A stretch of DNA of 48,365 nt from Candidatus Binatia bacterium (GCA_023150935.1 JAKLJW010000039.1:1-48365); one strand, 5' to 3'; shown: positions 35,684 through 46,975, counted from the stretch's first letter. Program-made: numbers and translations. The notes: generated by a model from the letters alone, not told the origin.

Positions 35684-36598
35684 CTATACGGGGGTGAGCC
35701 AGTGCCGGTACGCCGGGACCTCGCCGCGCGTCACGCCGGCATACCACGCCTGCAAATCCTGCGTCACCGGACCGGGGCGGCCCGCGCCTATCTGGCGGTC
35801 GTCGATCTCTCGAACCGGCGTCACCTCCGCCGCCGTACCGGTCATGAACACCTCGTCAGCCAGGTAAGCATCGTCGCGGGTGAAGCGCTCCTCGCTCACC
35901 GCCACCCCGCGATCGCGCAACGCCGTCAGCACGGCGTCGCGGGTTATCCCCGGCAAGATCGACGTCGCCGGCGTCGTCCGCACTCGCCCCCCGCGCACGA
36001 CGAACAAATTCTCTCCGCTGCACTCGGCCACAAAGCCGTCGGTGTCGAGCATCATCGCCTCGTCATAACCGGCGCGCCGCGCCTCGACGGCCGCCAGGAT
36101 CGAATTCACATAATTGCCGACCGCCTTGGCCTTGGTCATGTGCGTGTTCACGTGCATGCGCTGAAACGACGCCGTCTTGATACGCACCCCGCGCCGCAGA
36201 CCCTCTTCACCCAGGTACGCCCCCCAGGGCCACACCGCGATCGCCACCCGAACAGGATTGTTAACCGCCGCTAACCCCATTTCGCCGTCGCCTAGAAACA
36301 CCAGCGGTCGCAAGTAACACGAGGTCAACCGATTCGCCCGCACCGTCTCGATGCAAGCAGCCCTCAGCGCGTCGCGATCGAACGGCATGGCGATCCCGAG
36401 GATGTGCGCCGACCCCAACAAACGGTCGACGTGCTCGGCAAGGCGAAAGATCGCGCCCCGTCCGTCGGTCCCCTCGTAACACCGGATCCCCTCGAACACC
36501 CCGAACCCGTAGTGCAGGGTGTGCGCCATGACATGCACCTGAGCCGCGTCCCACGGAACCAGCGCGCCGTCGAACCAGATGTAATCGGTCTTTTGCAC
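35684..36598 (-). CDS. ilvE: Branched-chain amino acid aminotransferase
   Basis: A 304-residue fold-type IV PLP enzyme that transfers the amino group between glutamate and the keto acids of valine, leucine and isoleucine. Motifs include IWFDGALVPWDAAQVHVMAH, HYGFGVFEGIRCYE and the PLP-lysine segment TKAKAVGNYVNS (K158). EAMMLDTDGFVAECSGENLF and SILPGITRDAVL follow. The start is GTG at 36598, with AAGGA seven bases upstream and the normal family length as support. It follows glnE on the same strand. Confidence 0.94.
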   Translation of the reverse strand: MQKTDYIWFDGALVPWDAAQVHVMAHTLHYGFGVFEGIRCYEGTDGRGAIFRLAEHVDRLLGSAHILGIAMPFDRDALRAACIETVRANRLTSCYLRPLVFLGDGEMGLAAVNNPVRVAIAVWPWGAYLGEEGLRRGVRIKTASFQRMHVNTHMTKAKAVGNYVNSILAAVEARRAGYDEAMMLDTDGFVAECSGENLFVVRGGRVRTTPATSILPGITRDAVLTALRDRGVAVSEERFTRDDAYLADEVFMTGTAAEVTPVREIDDRQIGAGRPGPVTQDLQAWYAGVTRGEVPAYRHWLTPV

Positions 36599-36688
36599 TT
36601 CAATTCCTTTCTCGCCCGCACACGGCCCACCCGCGACCGCCACTTCCGCCGCGGCGGACTCGCGCCCTACCGAACCGCCGCTTCCCAG

Positions 36689-39600
36689 TCAACGCAGCCC
36701 ACGTTCGACCTCGTCGAACCACCGCTCGTAGCACCCGCGTATGGCCTCGCGGCGCACGACGTACTCCTGCCATAACCCCTCGGCGGCATCCGCTCCGCTT
36801 CCTTCGAAACCAACCCGCCTGGCGACAGTCGCCAACTCGCCCCGCTTGCGGTCCAGCCCCTCGACCGGCCGGTCGTAGGCCAGGCGCAACGCGTTATCGA
36901 CCCGCCGCAGGAACCGGTAACCGTCGGACAGCAGTGCGTGGTCGTCCGCCGGCAACACGCCAGCGGAAACCAGAGCGTCCAGCGCCACGAGCGTACCCCG
37001 TACCCGCACCCGCGGTTCCGTCGCCCCATGACGCAGTTGCAGCATCTGCGTCACAAACTCCACATCCACGAGACCGCCGCGTCCGGTCTTGATGTTGAAC
37101 CGCTCCGCGGTCTCCTGGGCCAGCTCACGTTCCATCCGGCCGCGCAGACGCCGCATCTCAGCCACCTCGGCGGCAGTCAGGGGAGCACGGTACACGAACG
37201 CCGAAACGATCTCAGCCACCCGCTGCCCCAGGGCCTCGTCGCCGGCCACCGGGCGCGCCTTGATCAGCGCCTGCCGCTCCCAGATCTGCGCACTGGTCTC
37301 GTGATAACGGCGGAAACCTTCCAACGCCGACACCAATGGCCCCGAACGTCCGGACGGCCGCAACCGGGTATCTATCCGATAGACTATCCCCTCCTTCGTC
37401 GTCGTCTGCAGCAACGTGATCAGCCTCTGCGCAAAACGACTGAAACACTCGTGCGCCGACAATCCGAGATCGTCCGACTCCTTCCCGTCGTACACGAAAA
37501 TCAGGTCAAGGTCGGAATGGTAATTGATCTCTCCGCCTCCGAGCTTGCCCAGCGCCAGCACCGTCACGGCCCCCGACAGGCGCGCGAGCCCGCAGCGGGC
37601 GCATACATCCATGTCCGCCAGCCGGCTGGCGGCCCGCAAACACACCTCGGCCAGCGCGGTCAGCTCGGCACTCACATCGTCGGGACCCAGCAGCCCCTGC
37701 ATGTTGTTGATGCCGATGCGCAGGAACTCCTGATTACGGAACCGGCGCAAGACATCGAAGCGCTCCTCCTCGTCCGCAGCGGCAGTCAGAGTCTCGGCGA
37801 TCTCCGCCGCCAGGTCTGCCGCCGCGCGGTGTACGTGCACAAGGTCGGCCCGCACCAGCGTGTCGAGCAACTCCGGGTGACGAATGAAGGCATTCGCCAG
37901 AAACTGACTGCCACCGAAGAGCTCGACGAGCATCCGCAGCGTTCCCGGATTCTCTCTCAGCAGCGCAAGAAAACTGGTGCGCGCTCCCACCGACGACACA
38001 AAGGTCGCCAGATTACGCAACGCCAGATCCGGGTCCGCCGTCCTCCTGATGGCGGCAAGCAACGCCGGCGCCACCTCGAGCAGCACACGCCGTCGCGGCG
38101 CCCGCGCTCGCGCCCCCGGCGGCCCGTCGCGCAGCAAGACCAGGTCGTCGTAACCCGATTCCGGGTCCTTGAACCCGAAACGGCGCAACGCCTCGACCGC
38201 CTCCGACCGGCTCCCTCTCGCGTTGAGCAGCTCCAGCACCTCCGGGTCTGCCGCGCGCCGCCGCTCCGCCTCGGGTTCGTAAAAGAGCTTCTCGAAGGCG
38301 CGGCGGACAACCGCGGCGCAGCCCTCGAGATCCCGCCAGAAACGCTCCACTGCGTCGCTACCGGAGTACCCCAGACGCCTTGCCAGCGCCTCCTGGTCGC
38401 GCTCCCCCGCTGGCACCGTGTGCGTCTGCCGTTGCTGAACTATCTGGATCTTGTGCTCGACGTTGCGCAGGTGCCGGTACGCCGCCACCAGCGCAGCCCC
38501 TTCGTCCTCCGGCACATAGCCGCCCTCGACCAGGCAACGCAGCGTCGGCAGCGATCCCCGCCGACGCACACGGTCGTCTCGTCCGCCGTGGATGAGTTGC
38601 AGCACCTGGACGACGAACTCGATCTCCCGGATGCCGCCACGACCAAGCTTGACGTTGCCTCGACCACCCTTACCGCCGAGCTGCGCCTCCACCCGCGCCT
38701 TCATCTCCTTCATGTCCGCGACGGTGGCGTAGTCGAGATAACGCCGGTACACGAACGGACTGATCTCCCGCAGGAACGCCTCGCCCAAACCCGTCGCCCC
38801 GGCGATCGGTCGCGCCTGAATCAGGGCACTGCGCTCCCAGGTCTGGCCGTACGACCCGTAGTAAAGTACCGCGTTGCTCACCGTGTTGGCGATCGGACCA
38901 TTGATACCGTCGGGGCGCAGGCGTAAATCGACCCGAAATGCGAACCCCGCAGGGGTTACATCTTGCAACCCGCGAGTCACCAACTCCGCCAGGCGCGTGA
39001 AGTATTCACGTGCCCCGATCGCACCGCGAGGCCCGCCCACACTCTCGACCGCGTCCGACTCGTAAAGATACATCACGTCGACATCGGAGCTGTAGTTCAG
39101 CTCCCCGCCGCCAAGCTTGCCCAGTGCCAGCACCACAAAGCCGGATTCCTGTCCACCCCCGTCCCCGCCACCGGGCAAGCGCCCGAACTGCTCGCAGACC
39201 ACCCGCCGGGCCCAGTCGTAGGCCGCCGCAAAAAGCCCGGTCGCCAACTCGGTCAGCTCGCCCATCGTCGTCTCGACCGCGTAGCGACCCAGCAAGTCCG
39301 CCAGCCCGATGCGCAGGTAAGCAGCATGGCAGTGCCGCCGGAGCTGTTCCGAAAACGCCTCCCAGGGAAGCGCCGCCGCCCCGGTTAGGGCCGCATGATG
39401 GTCGGCCGCCGGGCAGCATTGCGCCGCGAGTGCCGCTCGAAAGACTTCCACCCACCGCTTACCCGCCGCGCGCAGGTGCCCCGATAACGTCTGACTCCCG
39501 CCGAAAAGAACAAAGAGCGCGGCCCTCTCCGCCGGGGTCAGCCCCACAATCGCTGCCGGGTCGGCCGTCTCGTCCAGCAAGTGCTCCCAATTCGCCAGGG

Positions 39601-39745
39601 CCAGACCGGGATCGGCAGCCCCGGCAAGCAGCGCCGGCAACCCGCCGGCGACCTCGGGCGCCACCACCGCTATTGCCTCGGAGGCCCTTTTCAGGCGCGC
39701 ATGGTCGACGCCGAAGCGCCGCAAAAGGTCGTCATGCGCCTCCAT
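36689..39745 (-). CDS. glnE: Bifunctional glutamine synthetase adenylyltransferase/deadenylylase
   Basis: A 1018-residue enzyme that adds AMP to, or removes it from, glutamine synthetase according to nitrogen status. Two nucleotidyltransferase domains are visible. The N-terminal (deadenylylation) one has LGKLGGGELNYSSDVDVMYLY, and the C-terminal (adenylylation) one has LGKLGGGEINYHSDLDLIFVYD. Each is followed by a YxxxxGQxWERxALIxARP-like block (YGQTWERSALIQARPIAG; SAQIWERQALIKARPVAG) and a GRGGIREIEFVVQ or GRGGLVDVEFVTQ segment. Length is normal for GlnE. I chose the ATG at 39745. The gene sits between trmFO and ilvE; no glnA or glnB is in the window. Confidence 0.95.
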   Translation of the reverse strand: MEAHDDLLRRFGVDHARLKRASEAIAVVAPEVAGGLPALLAGAADPGLALANWEHLLDETADPAAIVGLTPAERAALFVLFGGSQTLSGHLRAAGKRWVEVFRAALAAQCCPAADHHAALTGAAALPWEAFSEQLRRHCHAAYLRIGLADLLGRYAVETTMGELTELATGLFAAAYDWARRVVCEQFGRLPGGGDGGGQESGFVVLALGKLGGGELNYSSDVDVMYLYESDAVESVGGPRGAIGAREYFTRLAELVTRGLQDVTPAGFAFRVDLRLRPDGINGPIANTVSNAVLYYGSYGQTWERSALIQARPIAGATGLGEAFLREISPFVYRRYLDYATVADMKEMKARVEAQLGGKGGRGNVKLGRGGIREIEFVVQVLQLIHGGRDDRVRRRGSLPTLRCLVEGGYVPEDEGAALVAAYRHLRNVEHKIQIVQQRQTHTVPAGERDQEALARRLGYSGSDAVERFWRDLEGCAAVVRRAFEKLFYEPEAERRRAADPEVLELLNARGSRSEAVEALRRFGFKDPESGYDDLVLLRDGPPGARARAPRRRVLLEVAPALLAAIRRTADPDLALRNLATFVSSVGARTSFLALLRENPGTLRMLVELFGGSQFLANAFIRHPELLDTLVRADLVHVHRAAADLAAEIAETLTAAADEEERFDVLRRFRNQEFLRIGINNMQGLLGPDDVSAELTALAEVCLRAASRLADMDVCARCGLARLSGAVTVLALGKLGGGEINYHSDLDLIFVYDGKESDDLGLSAHECFSRFAQRLITLLQTTTKEGIVYRIDTRLRPSGRSGPLVSALEGFRRYHETSAQIWERQALIKARPVAGDEALGQRVAEIVSAFVYRAPLTAAEVAEMRRLRGRMERELAQETAERFNIKTGRGGLVDVEFVTQMLQLRHGATEPRVRVRGTLVALDALVSAGVLPADDHALLSDGYRFLRRVDNALRLAYDRPVEGLDRKRGELATVARRVGFEGSGADAAEGLWQEYVVRREAIRGCYERWFDEVERGLR

Positions 39746-39827
39746 CGGGACCGACTCTAGCGCAAGCCCACAGGCGCCTGTCGGAGTCCTCTCCGGCGCA
39801 CCCCGGCGACGAGCCCCCGCTCCCGGC

Positions 39828-41192
39828 TCACAACGACACCACCGCCGTGGAGCCGCCGGCCCCCCGGAGCACCGCCGGATCGCCACCGGCACACTCGGCA
39901 CACCACGCCGCGAAATGCTCCTGCGCACGCGCCGCCAGGCCAGCCCGCCGGGCCCGCCCCTTCTCGCGCCCGTCCAGAGGCGGGAACAATCCGTAATTGG
40001 CGTTCATGGGCTGCAGATCGTGCCGGCGCCTGTCGGTTACGTAGTCGAGCAACGATCCCATCGCCGTTGTCCTCGGCGGGACGGTTGGGGCCAGCCCGTA
40101 ACGCAACCGGGCCGCGTTGATCCCCGCCAGCAACCCCGCCGCCGCCGACTCCACGTACCCCTCGACACCCACCAGTTGCCCGGCCAGAAATACCGACGGA
40201 CGCGAACGCAGCTGCAACGTCGGCAACAGCACCCGCGGCGCATTCACAAACGTGTTACGGTGCAGACTCCCCAGACGAACGAACTCGGCCCGTTCGAGAC
40301 CCGGTATGGTCCGCAGCACTCGGCGTTGCTCCGGATAGGTCATCTTGGTCTGAAAACCGACCAGGTTGTACAACGTTCGCTCGTGGTTGTCCGGACGCAG
40401 TTGCACGACCGCAAACGGTTGCGTACCGCGGCGCGGGTCGATCAGCCCGACCGGCCGCATCGGCCCAAACGCCAGGGTGTCCCTTCCGCGGCGAGCCATC
40501 TCCTCGATCGGCATGCAGCCCTCGAAGTAGACGCAGCGCTCGAAATCGCGCGCCGCCACCGTCTCCGCCGCGCGCACTGCGTCAACAAAGGCATAGTACT
40601 CGTCGCGCGTCATCGGACAGTTCAAATAGTCGTCGCCCCCCTTTCCGTACCGCGAGGCCGGAAACACCAGGTCGCGATCGATCGAGTCGGCTGTCACGAT
40701 CGGCGCGATCGCGTCGTAGAAATACAGATGCTCCTCGCCGCACAGCTCTTGCAGGCAGTGCGACAACCGCGGTGACGTCAGCGGCCCGGTCGCGACGATG
40801 GCGAGACCCTCCGGCGGCTCCGTGACCTCCTCCCGCACCACATCGATGGAAGGATTCTCGTCTATGGCCGCGGTCACCGCCGCCGCAAAGCGCTCCCGGT
40901 CCACGGCCAGTGCTCCTCCCGCCGGCACCGTGGTACGTTCCGCCACCGCCATAATCAGCGACCCGAGTTGCCTCATCTCCGCCTTGAGCAGGCCGACCGC
41001 GGCATCGAGCGACGCACTGCGAAACGAATTGGAACACACCAGCTCGGCAAGACGATCGGAGCGGTGCGCCTCGGTACCGCGCCCCGGTCGCATCTCGTAC
41101 AACCGCACCGGTATCCCGCGGCGCGCCACCTGCCAGGCGGCTTCGCTCCCGGCCAGACCGCCCCCGACGACGATAACCGGGGCGCCCGTCAC
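39828..41192 (-). CDS. trmFO: Folate-dependent tRNA (uracil-54-C5)-methyltransferase
   Basis: A 454-residue FAD- and methylenetetrahydrofolate-dependent enzyme that makes ribothymidine at position 54 of tRNA. It has the FAD motif [70 protein letters not shown] and [11 protein letters not shown] near the end. The start is GTG at 41192, overlapping the topA stop by 4 bases (GTGA), so the two are coupled. The topA-trmFO pair is common in bacteria that use TrmFO. The C-terminal tail beyond the Gly/Ala-rich part is variable. Confidence 0.95.
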   Translation of the reverse strand: MTGAPVIVVGGGLAGSEAAWQVARRGIPVRLYEMRPGRGTEAHRSDRLAELVCSNSFRSASLDAAVGLLKAEMRQLGSLIMAVAERTTVPAGGALAVDRERFAAAVTAAIDENPSIDVVREEVTEPPEGLAIVATGPLTSPRLSHCLQELCGEEHLYFYDAIAPIVTADSIDRDLVFPASRYGKGGDDYLNCPMTRDEYYAFVDAVRAAETVAARDFERCVYFEGCMPIEEMARRGRDTLAFGPMRPVGLIDPRRGTQPFAVVQLRPDNHERTLYNLVGFQTKMTYPEQRRVLRTIPGLERAEFVRLGSLHRNTFVNAPRVLLPTLQLRSRPSVFLAGQLVGVEGYVESAAAGLLAGINAARLRYGLAPTVPPRTTAMGSLLDYVTDRRRHDLQPMNANYGLFPPLDGREKGRARRAGLAARAQEHFAAWCAECAGGDPAVLRGAGGSTAVVSL

Positions 41193-43492
41193 ACCGCCTC
41201 CGCCTGCGGCTCCGCCACAGTCTCCTGATACGCACACCCCTCCGAGAGACACCGCCGGACAGTCCCGTAACGCTTCGTCGTCTTTTCCACCACGAACGGC
41301 GCCGCACACAGCGGGCACGGCTCCGGCACGGGCCGGTCCCAGGTGGCAAACTTGCACTCCGGGTAGCGCCCGCAACCGTAGAACGTCTTGCCGCCTCGCG
41401 ACTGCTTCTCCATGATCTCGCCCTGCTTGCAGTCCGGGCAGGCGACCCCGGTCGGCTTCGGACGCACCAGCGACCGCACGGTCTTGCACTCCGGATAGCC
41501 GGAACAACCGAGGAATTTCCCGTACCGCCCGAAGCGCACCTGCAAAGGCTTGCCACACGCATCGCATTTCTCGTCGAGCACCTCAGGCTCGTCGATCCTG
41601 ATCCCGCCCTCGTCGTCGCGAGAGAAGTTCTTCGTGTTCTTGCACTTCGGGTAGTTGGGACAGGCGAGGAACTCGCCGTTGCGCCCCCACTTGATGACCA
41701 TCTTCGCCCCGCACTGCTCGCAGGGGATTTCGGTCGGCTGGCCCGCCCGCTTGACGTCGGGCATCTTCTCTTTCGCCGTGTCGAGGTCCTGCTTGAACGG
41801 CGCGTAGAACTTCTGCATCGCCTCGCGCCACGGCTCCGCGCCCTCTTCGACCCGGTCGAGGTCCTCTTCCATCTTCGCCGTGAATTCTACGTTCAGAATG
41901 TCCGCAAACGCCTTGAGCAACAGATCGGTCACCAGCAGGCCAAGCTCGGTAGGCCGCAGCCGCCGCGATTTGTCCTCGACGACGTACTCCTTGTTGAGAA
42001 TGGTGCCCATGATCGACGCGTACGTCGACGGCCGCCCGATGCCGTTCTCCTCCAGCGCCTTGATCAGCGTCGCCTGGGTGTAGCGCGGCGGCGGTTGCGT
42101 GAAGTGCTGCTCCGGCAGCAGGTCGTGCAGGCGCAACACCTCGCCCTCCCGCAACGGCGGCAACTGGCGCTCCGCCTCGTCGTCGTCCTCCTCCGCACGC
42201 TCGTCGTCTCGCCCCTCGGTGTAGACCCGGATGAACCCGTCGAACTTCATGATCTGGCCGGTGGCCCGGAACAGCGTGTCCGCCGCGGCGATGTCGACGC
42301 TCGTCTGGTCGAACACCGCCGGAACCATCTGACTCGCGATGAAGCGATTCCAGATGAGGGTATACAGCGCGAGCTCCTCCTTGCTGAGGAATGACACGAC
42401 GCGCTCCGGGGGATTGTCCATCGAAGTCGGCCGGATCGCCTCGTGGGCATCCTGCGCACCCTTCTTGCCCGTGTACTGGATGGGCTCGGCCGGCAGGTAT
42501 TCCTTGCCAAAGCGCGCCGCGACAAAGCCGCGCGCCTCCTGCAACGCTTCCGGCGCGCTCCGGGTCGAGTCGGTTCGCATATAGGTGATCAGACCCACGG
42601 CTCCCTGCTCACCGAGCTCGACGCCCTCGTAAAGGCGCTGCGCGATCCGCATGGTGCGACTGGGCTGAAACCCGAGCTTCCGCGACGCCTCCTGCTGCAA
42701 ACGCGACGTGATGAACGGCGGCGTCGGAAAGCGCCGGCGTTCCTTGCGCTCGACGCGGCTGACGACGAACGGCACGCCCCACAAACGCGCCACCAGCGCG
42801 TCCGCCGCTGCCTGGTTCTCGATACGGAACTTCTCGGGATCGAGCTTGTTTTCTCCGATCCGCAGCAGCCGCGCACTGAACGGCGGCGGCGTCTCGCCCT
42901 CGACCTTCGCCGCTATCGACCAGTACTCCTTGGCCGTAAAGGCCCGGATCTCCTTCTCGCGCTCGCAAATCAGACGCACCGCGACCGACTGCACACGGCC
43001 GGCGGAAAGGCCGCGGCGCACCTTGTCCCAGAGGATCGGACTGATCTGGTAGCCGACCAGTCGGTCCAGGATACGACGCGTTTGCTGCGCATCGTAGAGG
43101 TGGCGGTCCAGTGTGGTCGGTTTTTCGATCGCCTCGGCAACCGATCGCCGGGTGATCTCGTTGAACAGCACCCGGTGAATCTTGCCGCGCGCCGTTCCGA
43201 GTTCCTCCGCGATGTGCCAGGCGATCGCTTCGCCTTCGCGGTCCGGGTCGGGCGCCAGGTAGATGTTGTCCTTCCCTTTGGCGGCGGATTTGATCTCTGC
43301 AATCACCTTCTTCTTGCCGTGCATGACCTCGTACTCGGGCTCGAAGCCGTTGTCGATGTCGACGCCCAGCCGGCTCTTCGGCAGGTCCTTGACGTGCCCC
43401 ACCGAGGCCTTCACTTCGAATTCCTTGCCCAGATACTTCTGCAACGTCTTCGCCTTGGCCGGCGATTCGACGATAACCAGGTTCTTTGCCAT
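41189..43492 (-). CDS. topA: DNA topoisomerase I (type IA) with four zinc fingers
   Basis: A 767-residue enzyme that relaxes negative supercoils. The TOPRIM domain begins [17 protein letters not shown] and contains [15 protein letters not shown]. The active-site region [12 protein letters not shown] holds the tyrosine at about residue 304, and [20 protein letters not shown] is conserved. The C-terminus has four C4 zinc-ribbon modules starting CEQC, CDAC, CPDC and CPLC, one more than the three recalled for E. coli. I chose the ATG at 43492. It follows dprA by five bases. Confidence 0.96.
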   Translation of the reverse strand: MAKNLVIVESPAKAKTLQKYLGKEFEVKASVGHVKDLPKSRLGVDIDNGFEPEYEVMHGKKKVIAEIKSAAKGKDNIYLAPDPDREGEAIAWHIAEELGTARGKIHRVLFNEITRRSVAEAIEKPTTLDRHLYDAQQTRRILDRLVGYQISPILWDKVRRGLSAGRVQSVAVRLICEREKEIRAFTAKEYWSIAAKVEGETPPPFSARLLRIGENKLDPEKFRIENQAAADALVARLWGVPFVVSRVERKERRRFPTPPFITSRLQQEASRKLGFQPSRTMRIAQRLYEGVELGEQGAVGLITYMRTDSTRSAPEALQEARGFVAARFGKEYLPAEPIQYTGKKGAQDAHEAIRPTSMDNPPERVVSFLSKEELALYTLIWNRFIASQMVPAVFDQTSVDIAAADTLFRATGQIMKFDGFIRVYTEGRDDERAEEDDDEAERQLPPLREGEVLRLHDLLPEQHFTQPPPRYTQATLIKALEENGIGRPSTYASIMGTILNKEYVVEDKSRRLRPTELGLLVTDLLLKAFADILNVEFTAKMEEDLDRVEEGAEPWREAMQKFYAPFKQDLDTAKEKMPDVKRAGQPTEIPCEQCGAKMVIKWGRNGEFLACPNYPKCKNTKNFSRDDEGGIRIDEPEVLDEKCDACGKPLQVRFGRYGKFLGCSGYPECKTVRSLVRPKPTGVACPDCKQGEIMEKQSRGGKTFYGCGRYPECKFATWDRPVPEPCPLCAAPFVVEKTTKRYGTVRRCLSEGCAYQETVAEPQAEAV

Positions 43493-43497
43493 ACACC

Positions 43498-44637
43498 TCA
43501 TTCCCGTGTCGTTCGCCGTGCCGCTCCCCCCGTCCGCACGACGAACCGCTTGCCCGGCAACTGCTCCACGATCCCCCTTAGTTCCAACGACAACAAACCC
43601 TGCAGCACCGCGGCCGGAGCCAATCCGCAGCGCCCGATCAGAGTATCCACCTGCACCACCTCGTCACCCAGCGCCACGCGAATCGCCGCTTCCTCCGGCG
43701 GCAGAGCCGGGGCCGGCACGGCGTCCGGGGTCACCAGGTGGGGCATCAGCTCCTCGACTACATCTTCGGCCCGCTCTGTCAACTTCGCTCCCTCGCGCAG
43801 CAGACGATGGGTACCACGCGTGTGCGCCCCGACAAGCCCCGGCACCGCAAACACGTCGCGCCCCTGCTCGGCGGCAAATCCGGCCGTAATCAGCGACCCG
43901 CTACGCTCGCCCGCCTCGACGACCACGATGCCGAGCGACACACCGCTTATTATGCGGTTGCGCGCCGGGAAATGTTCCGCCTCCGGCTGCGTTCCCATCC
44001 ACAGCTCGCTCACGATAGCCCCCTGCCGTCCGATCGATCGGAATAACGCATGATGTTCGCTCGGGTAAACGACGTCAACTCCACAACCAAGCACCGCAAT
44101 CGTGCGGCCGCCAGCCTCCAGCGCACTGGCGTGCGCCACCGCATCGACGCCCCGCGCCAGACCGCTCACCACCGTGAGTCCGCAGCGAACCAACCCGGCG
44201 CTGAGGTCGCGGCTCACGCGCAGGGCATACGAACTGGCGCGCCGCGAACCGACAATAGCCACGGCCGGCGCGTCGGCCGCCTCGATGGCGCCACGCACGA
44301 ACAGCACCGGCGGCGGATCGTGGATGCGCCGCAACAGCGACGGATAAGCCGCGTCGTTCCACGTCAGCACGTGCGCCCCACAACGGATGACCCGGCTTAC
44401 CTGCTCGTCGACCGCCGTCCAGTCGCGAAATCCCCGAATCGCCCGCGCCACCTCGGGCCGCACCCCGGCGCATTCGAGCGCGTGCACGCTGGCGCCGAAC
44501 ACGGCCGCCGGCTCGCGAAACGCCCGCAGCAATCCCTGGTACACCACCGGCCCCACCCCCCGCACCATGCGCAATGCCAGCCAATCCCGCCACTCGTCGC
44601 GCCGCGCCGCACTCGCTTCGTACCTGCCACCACTCAT
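43498..44637 (-). CDS. dprA: DNA-processing protein A (natural transformation)
   Basis: A 379-residue DprA/Smf protein that binds incoming single-stranded DNA and loads RecA. The Rossmann core is clear: VAIVGSRRASSYALR, TVVSGLARGVDAVAH, RTIAVLGCGVDVVYPSEH, VSELWMGTQPEAEHFPARNR and VVVEAGERSGSLITAGFA. An N-terminal helix-hairpin-helix-like part and a C-terminal winged-helix (DprA_WH) domain flank it. ComM is divergently encoded next door, so two transformation-related genes share one promoter region. Confidence 0.94.
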   Translation of the reverse strand: MSGGRYEASAARRDEWRDWLALRMVRGVGPVVYQGLLRAFREPAAVFGASVHALECAGVRPEVARAIRGFRDWTAVDEQVSRVIRCGAHVLTWNDAAYPSLLRRIHDPPPVLFVRGAIEAADAPAVAIVGSRRASSYALRVSRDLSAGLVRCGLTVVSGLARGVDAVAHASALEAGGRTIAVLGCGVDVVYPSEHHALFRSIGRQGAIVSELWMGTQPEAEHFPARNRIISGVSLGIVVVEAGERSGSLITAGFAAEQGRDVFAVPGLVGAHTRGTHRLLREGAKLTERAEDVVEELMPHLVTPDAVPAPALPPEEAAIRVALGDEVVQVDTLIGRCGLAPAAVLQGLLSLELRGIVEQLPGKRFVVRTGGAARRTTRE

Positions 44638-44690
44638 TACCAACCCGCCTCGTCCGCCCTTAACGAATACCGCATGTCCATTAGTAAGTA

Positions 44691-44720
44691 ACTATACATT
44701 AGGCTTTTCTGTTTATTCAA
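44691..44720 (-). promoter_or_regulatory. Promoter of dprA-topA-trmFO, in an AT-rich divergent region
   Basis: On the minus strand TTGAAT (44720-44715), an 18-base spacer and TATAGT (44696-44691) form a good sigma-70 promoter. The whole 44655-44740 stretch is clearly more AT-rich than its surroundings and also serves the divergent comM. Confidence 0.55.
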
Positions 44721-44760
44721 CACACACCATTTGCTAGGATGCCGGTGGGAGGAAAGCGCT

Positions 44761-46287
44761 GTGCTGGCGACGGCACTTTCGAGTGCGGTGCACGGGATCG
44801 ACGCGTTGCTCGTCGAGGTGGAGGTAGACATCGGCGGCGGTCTGCCGGGGATGGCCATCGTCGGCCTCCCGGAAACCGCCGTCAAGGAGAGCAAAGACCG
44901 CGTCCGCTCCGCCCTGCGCAACGCCGGCTACGGAAGCCTCGAGCGGCGCGCGACCGTCAACCTGGCCCCGGCCGACGTCCGTAAGGACGGCTGCGCCTTC
45001 GATCTGCCCATCGCGCTCGGCGTCCTCGCGGCCGAGGGACTTGTCCCGCAGGCGGCCCTCCACAAACACGTCGTTCTCGGCGAGCTTTCGCTTGACGGGC
45101 GGGTCAAGCCCGTCCGCGGCGCGCTTCCCATTGCCGCCATGACCGAGCACCGCCGCCTCGCCGGCGTCTTGCTGCCGCCGGAAAACGTCCGCGAGGCCGC
45201 GGTGGTCCAGGGCATCGCCGTGCGCCCCGTCGCCACACTCGCCGACGCCGTCGACTTCCTGCGCGGCGAGCGCGACATCGCCCCGGTTCACGTCGACCTG
45301 GGGAGCGTCTTTGCTCCGAACGGGCACCACGACCTGGATTTCTCCGACGTGAAAGGGCAGGAGCACGTCAAGCGCGCCATCGAGGTGGCCGCCGGCGGCG
45401 GTCACAACGTCATCATGGTCGGACCGCCGGGCTCGGGGAAGACCATGCTGGCCAAGCGCCTGCCCACCATCCTGCCCGCGTTCACCCTCGCCGAAGCCCT
45501 CGAGACCACACGTATCCACAGCGTCATGGGGTTGATGGACGACCGCGCCCTGGTGACGGCGCGGCCGTTTCGGGCACCGCACCATACAATCAGCGACGCC
45601 GGCCTGATCGGCGGCGGCGCTCTGCCGAAGCCCGGCGAAGTCAGCCTCGCCCATCACGGCGTCCTCTTCCTCGACGAGCTACCCGAGTTTAGAAAGAACG
45701 TCCTCGAAGTCCTGCGCCAGCCGCTCGAAGAGATGCGCATCACCATCTCGCGGGCCGTCGGTTCCATGACCTTCCCCGCCAACGTCATGCTGGTGGCGGC
45801 GATGAACCCCTGCCCGTGCGGCTACCACGGCGACGCCCAGAAGGAATGCTCGTGCAGCCCCGTACAGATTCAGCGCTACCGGGCCCGCATCTCGGGGCCG
45901 CTGCTCGACCGCATCGACATCCAGATCGAAGTCCCCGCGGTACGCTACCGGGAGCTCACCGCCCGCGACCCGAGCGAATCGTCGGCGGCGATCCGCGCCC
46001 GCGTCGACCGCGCCCGCGCCGTGCAACTGGCGCGCTTCCACGGCCGCACCATCTTCTGCAACGCCCAGATGCACCCGCGCGACCTGCGCCGCTACTGCAC
46101 CCCGCAACCCGACGCCGAGACCCTGCTCGAAAACGCCATGACCAGACTCGCCCTCAGCGCCCGCGCCTACACCCGCATCCTCAAAGTGGCGCGCACCATC
46201 GCCGACCTCGACGGCATCGACACCGTCGGCACCGCCCAGGTCGCCGAGGCCATCCAGTACCGCGGCCTCGACCGCGCGTTTCACTGA
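44761..46287 (+). CDS. comM: ComM/YifB-family AAA+ ATPase (Mg-chelatase-like)
   Basis: A 508-residue protein. The N-terminal ChlI/Lon-protease-like domain starts [20 protein letters not shown], with [21 protein letters not shown]. The AAA+ domain carries the Walker A motif [12 protein letters not shown], the LFLDELPEF Walker B and the Cys-rich insert [13 protein letters not shown]-terminal Mg-chelatase domain follows. ComM is a helicase that promotes branch migration during natural transformation. The start is GTG at 44761, with GGGAGGAAAG nine bases upstream. It is divergent from dprA. Confidence 0.93.
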   Translation: MLATALSSAVHGIDALLVEVEVDIGGGLPGMAIVGLPETAVKESKDRVRSALRNAGYGSLERRATVNLAPADVRKDGCAFDLPIALGVLAAEGLVPQAALHKHVVLGELSLDGRVKPVRGALPIAAMTEHRRLAGVLLPPENVREAAVVQGIAVRPVATLADAVDFLRGERDIAPVHVDLGSVFAPNGHHDLDFSDVKGQEHVKRAIEVAAGGGHNVIMVGPPGSGKTMLAKRLPTILPAFTLAEALETTRIHSVMGLMDDRALVTARPFRAPHHTISDAGLIGGGALPKPGEVSLAHHGVLFLDELPEFRKNVLEVLRQPLEEMRITISRAVGSMTFPANVMLVAAMNPCPCGYHGDAQKECSCSPVQIQRYRARISGPLLDRIDIQIEVPAVRYRELTARDPSESSAAIRARVDRARAVQLARFHGRTIFCNAQMHPRDLRRYCTPQPDAETLLENAMTRLALSARAYTRILKVARTIADLDGIDTVGTAQVAEAIQYRGLDRAFH

Positions 46288-46381
46288 CCGGTGCGCTCGA
46301 GACCCCGATGAACCGTCAGGCATGGACTCGCGTTTCGCTCGGTCGCGGTTCTCAACCGCCAGCGAGGAGGCTATCATCGCC

Positions 46382-46975
46382 ATGGTGTCACAGACCGTCT
46401 TCCGCTCCGACGAGACCTTCACCCAGGAGTCGTTCCGCCTCTGGCTGGACGAGCGGCCGGCGTCCGACCTCAACCACTACGAGTTGCTCAACGGGCGTAT
46501 CGTCATGACCCCGCCGGCAGGATGGCCCCACGGGCGCCTCGATGCCACCCTCGTTCGCATCATCGGCACGCACGTCGACTCGACGAAGTCCGGCCTCGTC
46601 CTCGGCTCCAGCGCCGGCTACGACCTGCCCTCCGGCGACACCGTCGAACCTGACGTCTCGTACATCGCGCAAGCGCGTTTCGACGCCGGCCCGCCGCCGC
46701 AGCGCGGGCGGTTTCTGCGCATCGTGCCGACGCTGGTCATCGAGATCCTCTCGCCGGCAACGGCCAGGCGCGACCGCACCGAGAAGCGCGCCATCTACGC
46801 CCGCAACGGCATCGACGAGTACTGGCTCGTCGACCCGGACCGGCGGTGCATCACGGTCTGCACGCTCGCCGCCGGCACGTACGATGACGGCCGGACATTC
46901 AAGGCCGGGCCGGTGCGATCGAGCGTCCTGCCCGACCTCGCCGTCAACGTCGAGGACGTGTGCACACCGGCTTGA
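46382..46975 (+). CDS. Uma2-family (DUF820) putative endonuclease
   Basis: A 197-residue protein with the Uma2/DUF820 pattern: YELLNGRIVMTPPAGWPHGR, SGDTVEPDVSYIAQAR, LVIEILSPATARRDRTEKR and YARNGIDEYWLVDPD. The E-x-x-x-x-D-x-x-x-E-K-type residues of a PD-(D/E)XK nuclease are recognisable (EPDVSY, VIEILS, KRAIYA). The family is abundant in cyanobacteria and multicellular bacteria, and its biological role is unclear. ATG at 46382 with GAGGAGG upstream. Confidence 0.88.
   Translation: MVSQTVFRSDETFTQESFRLWLDERPASDLNHYELLNGRIVMTPPAGWPHGRLDATLVRIIGTHVDSTKSGLVLGSSAGYDLPSGDTVEPDVSYIAQARFDAGPPPQRGRFLRIVPTLVIEILSPATARRDRTEKRAIYARNGIDEYWLVDPDRRCITVCTLAAGTYDDGRTFKAGPVRSSVLPDLAVNVEDVCTPA

Noticed and set aside
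36938..38926. Plus-strand frame of about 660 codons opposite glnE
   Set aside because: The composition is rich in Arg, Gln, His and Pro with no motif; glnE on the other strand is unambiguous.
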